A DNA stretch of 13,005 nt from Candidatus Accumulibacter vicinus. Lineage in GTDB: Bacteria; Pseudomonadota; Gammaproteobacteria; Burkholderiales; Rhodocyclaceae. Positions 6,946 through 13,005 of this stretch are shown piece after piece. Every line of letters begins with the position of its first letter. Position 1 is the stretch's first letter. Both the position numbers and the translations under genes were made by a program. Under the pieces are notes generated by a model. That model had not been told where the DNA came from. It did not search any database and was given only the letters and a program-made list of their open reading frames with translations. Location of the stretch: positions 695-13,699 of the forward strand of contig DIME01000199.1 in assembly GCA_002425405.1 (NCBI GenBank), given 5' to 3'.

Positions 6946-6960
6946 TGTTGCGCTGCAACA
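6946..6960 (-). promoter_or_regulatory. Candidate PhaR operator 2 (upstream of the phasin -35)
   Basis: TGTTGC-GCT-GCAACA is a perfect 6+6 inverted repeat with the TGC-N3-GCA core. It lies five bases upstream of the -35 element, about -40 to -54. Its centre is 56 bp from that of operator 1, about five helical turns, so one regulator could occupy both sides of the promoter. Confidence 0.55.
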
Positions 6961-7152
6961 TGACTGCTTGGACTGCCAACCTGCCGGTGCCTGGCCATAT
7001 GCAATTGACCGGGATCGCAGAGGCGCTGCGCGAAAGGATGCTGACCGCCTCTTTCAGCACCGTCGATTGCATGCGCAGGCAGTCGGCCTGGCGGCAAGGC
7101 GATGGCGCGCCGCTGCCGCCGTTTCTGCGGCGCAACAGGCAGCCCCCGCCCG
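6961..7152. other. Divergent intergenic region between the phasin and typA genes
   Basis: This stretch separates the phasin control region from the typA promoter. Short open frames exist on both strands, but none has a ribosome-binding site or recognisable composition. I see no repeat or RNA element. Confidence 0.5.
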
Positions 7153-7161
7153 TGCTAGAAT
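7153..7161 (+). promoter_or_regulatory. Extended -10 promoter of typA
   Basis: TGCTAGAAT is an extended -10 (TGn plus TAGAAT at 7156-7161), 30 bases before the typA start. The -35 position is weak (CAACAG), which is typical of extended -10 promoters. Transcription would start near 7168, giving a leader of about 24 nt. Confidence 0.65.
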
Positions 7162-7191
7162 AGCGCCCCTTCTTCAAAGGCTTAACCCAAT

Positions 7192-9030
7192 ATGTCCCGC
7201 GCCGTCCGCAACATCGCCATCATCGCACACGTAGACCATGGCAAGACCACTCTGGTGGACAAGCTGCTGGTTCAGGCCGGCAGCTTCTTGGCCCATCAGC
7301 AGATCACCGAGCGGATGATGGACTCGAACGACCTCGAAAAGGAACGGGGAATCACTATCCTGGCCAAGAATCTGGCGGTCGACTATGCGGGCGTACATAT
7401 CAACATCATCGATACGCCGGGACACGCCGACTTCGGCGGCGAGGTTGAGCGGGTTCTGTCGATGGTCGACGGTGTCCTGCTGCTGGTCGATGCCGTCGAA
7501 GGACCGATGCCGCAGACCCGTTTCGTCACCAAGAAGGCGCTGGCCCTCGGTTTGAAACCGATCGTGGTGGTCAACAAGATCGACCGCGACGGCGCGCGGC
7601 CGGACTGGGTGATTGACCACACCTTCGACCTCTTCGACAAACTCGGTGCCAACGACGATCAGCTCGATTTCCCGGTGATCTACGCGTCCGCACTCAACGG
7701 CTATGCGACATTGGATCTGTCGAAGCCCTCGCCCGACATGCGGCCGATGTTCGAAACCATTCTCAAGCATGTTTCGCCGCCGCATGCCGACGAGATTGAC
7801 GGGCCGCTGCAACTCCAGATTTCCGCCCTCGACTACTCGAGCTATGTAGGACGCATCGGGATTGGCCGCCTGCAACGCGGGCGTCTGAAACCGGCGCAGC
7901 AGGTGATCGTGATGTACGGACAGGCTGACGACCAGGGCAGGTTCGAACATGGCCCGCCAAAGACTGCCAAGGTTGGCCAGGTGTTCGGTTTCCGCGGTCT
8001 CGAACGGGTGCCGCTCGATGAAGCGATTGCCGGCGACATCGTGCTGGTGACGGGAATCGACGATCTCTCGATCGGCTGCACGATCACCGATACCGAGCAG
8101 CCCGAAGCACTGCCGATGCTGCGCATCGACGAGCCGACGCTGAACATGACCTTCATGGTCAACAACTCGCCTTACGCCGGCACCGAGGGCAAATTCGTCA
8201 CCAGTCGCCAGATCGGCGAACGCCTGCGCAAGGAACTGCTGACCAACATGGCACTACGTGTCGAGGAAACCGCCGACACCGACAGCTTCCTGGTCTCCGG
8301 CCGGGGCGAGCTGCATCTGACGATCCTCCTTGAAACCATGCGTCGCGAGGGTTATGAACTCGCGGTCGGGCGTCCGAAAGTGATCATCAAGGAGATCGGG
8401 GGGGAGGCCTGCGAACCCTACGAACTGCTCACCCTCGACGTCGAGGAAGTGCACCAGGGAGGCGTCATGGAAGCGCTCGGCTATCGCCGTGGCGAACTGC
8501 AGGACATGTCTTCCGATGGACGGGGCCGTGTCCGTCTCGAATATCGCATCCCGGCGCGCGGACTGATCGGTTTCCAGGGGGAGTTCCTCAACCTGACCCG
8601 CGGTACCGGCCTGATGAGCCATGTTTTCGACGAATATGCGATAGTCAAAGGAGAAATTCCGGGCCGCCGCAACGGCGTCCTGATTTCCGCCGAGAAAGGC
8701 GAAGCCGTCGCCTATGCGCTTTGGAAACTGCAGGAGCGCGGACGAATGTTCACCGTTCCCGGTGACAAGCTCTATGAAGGTATGGTGATCGGTATCCACA
8801 GCCGTGAAAACGACCTGGTCGTCAATCCGATCAAGGGCAAGCAACTGACCAACATACGTGCTTCGGGAAACGACGAAGCGGTTCGCCTGGTGCCGCCGGT
8901 CGCACTGACGCTGGAGTCGGCGGTCGAGTTCATCGACGACGATGAACTGGTCGAAATCACGCCGAAGAGCATCCGCATCCGCAAGCGCCTGCTCACCGAT
9001 AACGAGCGCCGCCGGGCTGCACGCGAATAG
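7192..9030 (+). CDS. typA: Ribosome-associated translational GTPase TypA/BipA
   Basis: The 612-residue product has the normal family length and domain order: G domain, domain II beta barrel (about 205-300), EF-G-like domains III and V, and the BipA-specific C-terminal domain. The GTPase motifs are intact: G1 AHVDHGKT (12-19), switch II DTPGHADF (from 74), G4 NKID (128-131) and G5 SALNG (from 166). TypA binds the 70S ribosome near the EF-G site and supports 50S assembly and growth under cold and other stresses. The start MSRAVRNIAIIAHVDHGK matches the usual N-terminus. The only visible ribosome-binding site, AAAGG (7176-7180), is rather distant at 11 bases. A dehydratase/hydroxylase-like gene follows after 65 bases on the same strand. 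Confidence 0.97.
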   Translation: MSRAVRNIAIIAHVDHGKTTLVDKLLVQAGSFLAHQQITERMMDSNDLEKERGITILAKNLAVDYAGVHINIIDTPGHADFGGEVERVLSMVDGVLLLVDAVEGPMPQTRFVTKKALALGLKPIVVVNKIDRDGARPDWVIDHTFDLFDKLGANDDQLDFPVIYASALNGYATLDLSKPSPDMRPMFETILKHVSPPHADEIDGPLQLQISALDYSSYVGRIGIGRLQRGRLKPAQQVIVMYGQADDQGRFEHGPPKTAKVGQVFGFRGLERVPLDEAIAGDIVLVTGIDDLSIGCTITDTEQPEALPMLRIDEPTLNMTFMVNNSPYAGTEGKFVTSRQIGERLRKELLTNMALRVEETADTDSFLVSGRGELHLTILLETMRREGYELAVGRPKVIIKEIGGEACEPYELLTLDVEEVHQGGVMEALGYRRGELQDMSSDGRGRVRLEYRIPARGLIGFQGEFLNLTRGTGLMSHVFDEYAIVKGEIPGRRNGVLISAEKGEAVAYALWKLQERGRMFTVPGDKLYEGMVIGIHSRENDLVVNPIKGKQLTNIRASGNDEAVRLVPPVALTLESAVEFIDDDELVEITPKSIRIRKRLLTDNERRRAARE

Positions 9031-9095
9031 ATGACCCGAGTGAATGTGTCGTCCGGACACGCCTCGATCAGCCAACACCAAGTCAGGGTAAATCG

Positions 9096-10703
9096 ATGAC
9101 CGACAGCAATGGCAATGGCAGGCCATCCAGCCGACTGATCAGCGGCGCCGAGTACCGCGACTCGCTGCGCCGCTACACGCCGAAGGTCTACGTCGATGGC
9201 GAACCGATCGCTTCGGTTGCCGATGCACCGACGCTGCAGCCGGGAATCAACGCGCTTGCCGTCAGCTACGATTTCGCGCTCGATCCGGAGAAAATCCCAC
9301 TGATGACTGCCGTGCAGACCGGCAGCGGCGCGACCGTCAATCGCATGCTGCATATCAACGAATCTGCAGGCGACCTGTTGAACAAGCTCGAAGCGGTGCG
9401 CATCCTCTGTCAGGAGACCGGTTGCGCACAACGCTATCTGGCCCACGATGCACTCAATGCGATCCATCAGGTCAGCGCCAGAATCGATGACGCGCGCGGC
9501 GGCAACGAGCATCGGGCGCGCTTCGCGGCCTATCTCGAAGAGGTGCAGGCGAGCGACTGGTCACTGGGAATCGCCATGACCGACGCCAAGGGCGACCGCT
9601 CGAAGCGACCGCACCAACAGGCAAACCCGGACACCTACGTACACATCGTCGAGCGCAACCCTCGGGGGATCGTCATCTCCGGCACCAAGGCAATCGTGAC
9701 CGGCGCACCGTACATGCACCAGTTCCTGATCATGCCCAGCCGCAACATGGGTCCGGCCGATGCCGATTTCGCGGTTTGCTGCGCGCTGCCGGTCGATGCG
9801 CCGGGGCTGACGATCGTCGCCCGACCGGCCGGACGCCCCGGCGATAAGCTTGAACACGGCGCGGCACTGTTTTCACGGCGCTACGGGCAATCGACCGCGG
9901 TGCTCGTTTTCGATCGCGTCTTCGTCCCCTGGGAGCGGGTATTCTTCGCCGGCGAGTGGGAGCATTCCGGGTCGCTGACCTACCACTACGCCACCCACCA
10001 CCGTCATAGCTGCATCGCCGCGCGCGCCGGCTTCGGCGACCTGCTGATCGGCGCCGGAGCCCTGATGTGCGAAGCCAACGGCTTCGATCCGGGCCGCAAG
10101 GCGAGCCTGCGCGAACCAATGGTCGAACTGATCAAGATCACCGAGGGCTTTTTCGCCTGCGGCGTCGCCGCCAGCGTCTACGGGACACCAGACCCCTACA
10201 GCGGCAGCTTCATGCCCGAAGCGGTGTTTGCCAACATCGGCAAGCTGCTGCTGGCCACCCAGATCTACGACATGCATCGCCTGGCGCACGAAGTGTCGGG
10301 CGGCTTGATCGTCGCGCTGCCCGGCCCCGACGAAGACCACAACCCGGCCACCGCTGCGACCCTTGCCGAGGTGCTGCGCGCCCACCCCGACGTGCCCTAC
10401 GACAAGCGCATCGCAGTCGCCCGCTTCATCGAGGATCTGACCGTGTCGTATCAGGGCGGCTGGTATTCGGTGATCAGCCTGCACGGGGGCGGCTCGCCGG
10501 CCGCCATGAAACAGGAGATCTGGCGCAACTACCCGCTCGGCAGCAAGGTCGAACTGGTCGAAAGGCTGCTGGACCGTGGCGTACTGCATGATGCGGCGCG
10601 TGCGATCACGCGTAACCGCCAACCCGGACGCTGTTGCGACGCCGGCTGTTCGCCACCGGGGCAGGCGATCATGGTGCCGCTGCCGCGCTCCGGCAAGGCT
10701 TGA
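9096..10703 (+). CDS. 4-hydroxybutyryl-CoA dehydratase / 4-hydroxyphenylacetate 3-hydroxylase superfamily protein, cluster ligands altered
   Basis: The 535-residue product starts at ATG 9096 with AGGGT at 9085-9089. It has the HpaB N-terminal domain (about 15-275) and HpaB C-terminal domain (about 285-490). The flavin-site-like GTKAIVTGAPYMH (about 195-207) and the HRHSC...GFGDLLIGAG region place it near AbfD, the flavin and [4Fe-4S] 4-hydroxybutyryl-CoA dehydratase. In the AbfD sequence as I remember it, ligands are C99, C103, H292 and C299, with Y296 and K300 near the active site. Here C110 and H302 are kept, but the C103 position is Y114, Y296 is C306, C299 is A309 and K300 is R310. A normal cluster is therefore unlikely, and the protein may be a flavin monooxygenase-like or redirected enzyme. 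A C-terminal extension carries CCDAGC (513-518). Its substrate is unknown, and no flavin reductase gene is adjacent. Confidence 0.82.
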   Translation: MTDSNGNGRPSSRLISGAEYRDSLRRYTPKVYVDGEPIASVADAPTLQPGINALAVSYDFALDPEKIPLMTAVQTGSGATVNRMLHINESAGDLLNKLEAVRILCQETGCAQRYLAHDALNAIHQVSARIDDARGGNEHRARFAAYLEEVQASDWSLGIAMTDAKGDRSKRPHQQANPDTYVHIVERNPRGIVISGTKAIVTGAPYMHQFLIMPSRNMGPADADFAVCCALPVDAPGLTIVARPAGRPGDKLEHGAALFSRRYGQSTAVLVFDRVFVPWERVFFAGEWEHSGSLTYHYATHHRHSCIAARAGFGDLLIGAGALMCEANGFDPGRKASLREPMVELIKITEGFFACGVAASVYGTPDPYSGSFMPEAVFANIGKLLLATQIYDMHRLAHEVSGGLIVALPGPDEDHNPATAATLAEVLRAHPDVPYDKRIAVARFIEDLTVSYQGGWYSVISLHGGGSPAAMKQEIWRNYPLGSKVELVERLLDRGVLHDAARAITRNRQPGRCCDAGCSPPGQAIMVPLPRSGKA

Positions 10704-10722
10704 GAGCCCGGTGTTTCAAGCC
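10697..10722. terminator. Hairpin in the convergent gap, possible bidirectional terminator
   Basis: GGCTTGA (10697-10703) and TCAAGCC (10716-10722) are perfect inverted repeats around a 12-base loop. They overlap the stop codon of the preceding gene and lie 35 bases from the end of the convergent tpsB gene. Neither strand shows a good T run after the stem, so termination function is uncertain. Confidence 0.35.
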
Positions 10723-10756
10723 AGTTTACCACCAGACCACAAGCAGTTCCCGCAGG

Positions 10757-12484
10757 CTAAAAGAAGTTGTAATTGAGCTGGAAGTTGATCCCTTTATCCT
10801 GAAGATTGCCGCCGTTGCTCCGGACAAAATCGGGATGATTGAGGCGTTTGGCGAAGCTGAAATCCAGGCTGACGCCCTCCCAGCGCATGCGGGTGACCAG
10901 ACCCATCGAGCTCAGCGTATCGGCGGGTTCACTCTGGTTCTTGCCGCGGCCGTAGTCGTAGAACGGGATCAGCGACAGGTTGAATCCCTTGCCCGGGTTG
11001 CGCACCAGCGGATAATCGAATTCGACATTCACGATGGTTCCGGTGTCGCGGATCATCTGGTTTTCGCGATAACCGCGTACCGTATGAACACCGCCGATCG
11101 ACATCCGGTCAAGCGGCAACAGCCGGTCCTGGGTCTGCTGGAGATTGCCGATCAGGATGAACTGGGCGCCGTTTTCCAGGACTCGCCGCGCATATTGCGC
11201 CTGGCCGAGCCAGATCGTGTAGTGGCTGTCCGGTTGCGGCGTTCCTGCGGGAAGCCCGGCGATTTCCTGAGCATTGTTGCGGGCCGAAGTGAATGTCGAA
11301 CGCAGCGCCAGCACCTGACTTTCGGAGCGATAGGCGTACTCCTGCCAGAAACGCCAGGCCGACACCCGGGTGACCCCGTCGGGCTCTCCCGGGATGAACG
11401 AGAACCGCCGTCCCAACAGGGTGGTGCTGTTCTTCCTGTCGACGCGGTTGACCCCCAGGGTCAGCTTGTGCTGGAGCGTTTCGACAAAGACCTGACTGAG
11501 ACCGAAATCCCGAGTGTCGAGGACGCTCTTGATATCCAGATCCTGCAAGGGGTCTTCGATGACCGTCGAGTCTTCATGATCGTACTGGAACGAAAGCCGG
11601 GTGCCGATCTGGTTCAAAGGCATCTGCCAGCCGACACTGTAGCGGCCGTTCGCGCCACCCTGGGTCGAGTCCTGTACGCTGCCATTGAGCACGTCGCCCT
11701 GACCGGTCAGGTTTCGCAGCCAGCCGCTGAGACCATAAACGTTGGAACCGATCGAGGGCGGACGGTAGTTGTTGGCAAAAGCCGTGAGCTGGTACGGGCG
11801 CGCCCGCAGCACCTCGACGTCCAGAATCGCCTCGCCAAGGCGGGCATCGGGGATCAGGCGAGCATTCAGGCGTTCGAACAGCGGATCGTCGAGCAGCAAC
11901 TGGAAGCGTTCGCGCAGGGTATCGACGTTCAATGCCCCATCACTGCTCCTGGTGAGCCGCTGGCGGAGATAGTTCTCGTTCAGGCGCTCCAGGCCATGCA
12001 GGCGGACTTCGCTCAAGCGGCCCTCGATGATGTCGAAGGTGACGGTGTCGCCGTCGATGGCCTCCTTGCCCAGCAGGGCGCCGGAATTGATATAGCCCCG
12101 ATCGACGTAATGGCGGCTCAGCTTCTGCCGCAGATCCTCCAGTCCGGCCGCATCGAGCGATCGGCCGGCATACCCTGCGGCGACCGCAGCAAGTTCGCTG
12201 GTCGGGATGACGCGATTGCCGCGAAAGCGGATTTGATCGATCCATACCGACTCGCCAGCCGCTCCCGGTGCAGGAATCGCTGGCTCCGGAGAAACCGGCG
12301 GCAATTGAAAGCCCTCCTCAGGTTTGGCCGGCAGGTATTCCGGTCGCGTCGGTTCCTGGACGTTGAGATGGTCGATCGCCTCGGCCGCAAAAGCAGCTGG
12401 CGGCAGCCCCATCAGTAACCCGAACAGTGCCACGGGAATGAACGTGCAAGTCGTATGAGCGCGCATGGGAATTTTCCGGGTCAT
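10757..12484 (-). CDS. Two-partner secretion outer-membrane transporter (TpsB, ShlB/FhaC family)
   Basis: The 575-residue product starts with a signal peptide (MTRKIPMRAHTTC...PPAAFA/AEA). A proline-rich linker follows at about 45-75, then two POTRA domains (about 80-155 and 156-235, containing VWIDQIRFRGNRVIPTSEL and GRLSEVRLHGL). The rest is a 16-strand Omp85-type barrel. The conserved VRGY motif (469-472, in GGVHTVRGYRE) lies in the loop that folds into the pore. The protein ends in Phe-Phe, the usual C-terminal signal for outer-membrane insertion. TpsB proteins export a single large TpsA partner. The ATG at 12484 overlaps the TGA of the upstream tpsA frame by one base (TGATG), indicating translational coupling. 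In-frame alternatives are a GTG at 12496 and an ATG at 12466. Confidence 0.93.
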   Translation of the reverse strand: MTRKIPMRAHTTCTFIPVALFGLLMGLPPAAFAAEAIDHLNVQEPTRPEYLPAKPEEGFQLPPVSPEPAIPAPGAAGESVWIDQIRFRGNRVIPTSELAAVAAGYAGRSLDAAGLEDLRQKLSRHYVDRGYINSGALLGKEAIDGDTVTFDIIEGRLSEVRLHGLERLNENYLRQRLTRSSDGALNVDTLRERFQLLLDDPLFERLNARLIPDARLGEAILDVEVLRARPYQLTAFANNYRPPSIGSNVYGLSGWLRNLTGQGDVLNGSVQDSTQGGANGRYSVGWQMPLNQIGTRLSFQYDHEDSTVIEDPLQDLDIKSVLDTRDFGLSQVFVETLQHKLTLGVNRVDRKNSTTLLGRRFSFIPGEPDGVTRVSAWRFWQEYAYRSESQVLALRSTFTSARNNAQEIAGLPAGTPQPDSHYTIWLGQAQYARRVLENGAQFILIGNLQQTQDRLLPLDRMSIGGVHTVRGYRENQMIRDTGTIVNVEFDYPLVRNPGKGFNLSLIPFYDYGRGKNQSEPADTLSSMGLVTRMRWEGVSLDFSFAKRLNHPDFVRSNGGNLQDKGINFQLNYNFF

Positions 12485-13005
12485 CAACTGGCACACCCCC
12501 AGGAGGCGAAGGTCAGCCGCGGATCATCCGGCGAGGGCGACAGCACGCGATCAGCAAGCGGCGTTGCGGTGAACAGCGGGCCGGGGCCGAGCAGGTCGCG
12601 GGCAGAGGGCGCCAAACCGCCGCGGCCGGTCTGTACCAGCGAACTCCCGCCGGTGATCCGGCACGAGTGGTGTCCCAGTCCGCCGCTGTCGAGCAGTTGC
12701 ACGTTGAATCCGCTCAGCGCGCCCGAGATGTCCAGCAGGGGCGTGCTGATCTGGACCACCCCGCTCACCCCGGTTGGCGCGGCGGCCTGGATGACGTTGA
12801 AGCTGAAGACCCCCGGCTGGAAGGTGTAAGGCGTCTGCCCGCCGATGAACGGGGTGTCACCGCTCGGCACCAGTGCCTGCACGTCGATCTGCACATGGCC
12901 GCCGGCGGCGTTTCTGGCGGCGGTATTGGCCTGGATGAAACCGGGGTTCCTGATCAGCGTATGCGCCTGGCGATGGATGTCGCCGCCGTTGCCCGCAGTC
13001 CCCCG
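12484..13005 (-). CDS. TpsA-type filamentous haemagglutinin-like exoprotein, C-terminal end (5' part outside the window)
   Basis: The frame is open from the window edge at 13005 to TGA at 12484-12486, giving 173 residues. It opens with GTAGNGGDIHRQAHTLI and later shows beta-helix-style repeats (GVFSFNVIQAAAPTGVSGVVQISTPLLDISGAL). The C-terminal portion has a single Cys followed by SSLVQTGRGGLAPS. This GRGGLPP-like ending is typical of a large group of filamentous-haemagglutinin-related TPS substrates best known from cyanobacteria and environmental proteobacteria. Such proteins are secreted adhesins or surface polymers that use the neighbouring TpsB. The N-terminal TPS domain that would confirm pairing lies outside the window. 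Gene order is exoprotein first, transporter second. Confidence 0.85.
   Translation of the reverse strand, partial: RGTAGNGGDIHRQAHTLIRNPGFIQANTAARNAAGGHVQIDVQALVPSGDTPFIGGQTPYTFQPGVFSFNVIQAAAPTGVSGVVQISTPLLDISGALSGFNVQLLDSGGLGHHSCRITGGSSLVQTGRGGLAPSARDLLGPGPLFTATPLADRVLSPSPDDPRLTFASWGCAS

Noticed and set aside
6945..7163. A 72-codon frame between the phasin and typA
   Set aside because: No ribosome-binding site or recognisable composition, and it overlaps the candidate operator and the typA promoter.
8254..9126. Long minus-strand frame opposite typA
   Set aside because: It is antisense to a highly conserved GTPase and resembles no known protein.
10634..12418. A 594-codon open frame on the plus strand antisense to tpsB
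   Set aside because: The minus-strand frame encodes a full signal peptide, POTRA and barrel protein. The plus-strand translation shows no domain and is a by-product of GC-rich codon use.

Overview
The window looks like a chromosomal stretch of a GC-rich betaproteobacterium. A tRNA-Asp gene followed by ppiD, a PHA phasin and an adhesin-type two-partner secretion pair together suggest a Rhodocyclales-type, polyhydroxyalkanoate-storing organism, possibly in the neighbourhood of Candidatus Accumulibacter. That assignment is inferred from gene content and protein style, not from a database search.

Layout. Positions 1-995 (minus) hold the 5' half of ppiD, a periplasmic folding factor, cut by the window edge. 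Upstream of it on the same strand lie an intrinsic terminator (1037-1060), a tRNA-Asp(GTC) gene with encoded CCA (1070-1146) and a strong sigma70-type promoter (1228-1255). The gap from 1147 to 1512 also contains a short relic of a P-type ATPase phosphorylation loop (1309-1392) and a 13-bp tandem repeat (1452-1477). A plus-strand run follows: an unrecognised exported protein with one C-terminal membrane helix and an arginine-rich tail (1513-2481), gpmI of the long plant-like type (2666-4312), and a CBS-pair/DUF294 nucleotidyltransferase (4430-5869). A small winged-helix-like protein (5972-6247) and a phasin (6323-6832) are convergent with this run on the minus strand. The phasin promoter is flanked by two TGC-N3-GCA palindromes that look like PhaR operators. 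Divergent from the phasin is typA/bipA (7192-9030), followed by a 4-hydroxybutyryl-CoA dehydratase/HpaB-superfamily protein that has lost most of the iron-sulfur ligands of the dehydratase (9096-10703). The end of the window is a minus-strand two-partner secretion operon: the 3' end of a TpsA exoprotein gene (12484-13005) overlapping by one base the tpsB outer-membrane transporter gene (10757-12484).

How the genes relate. Most are housekeeping or storage functions: protein folding in the envelope, glycolysis, a stress-linked translational GTPase and carbon storage. I see no CRISPR array, insertion sequence, phage gene or integrated element. The points most worth a second look are the paired phasin operators, the cluster-less dehydratase homologue, the P-type ATPase relic, the plant-like GpmI and the unrecognised membrane protein with a basic tail.
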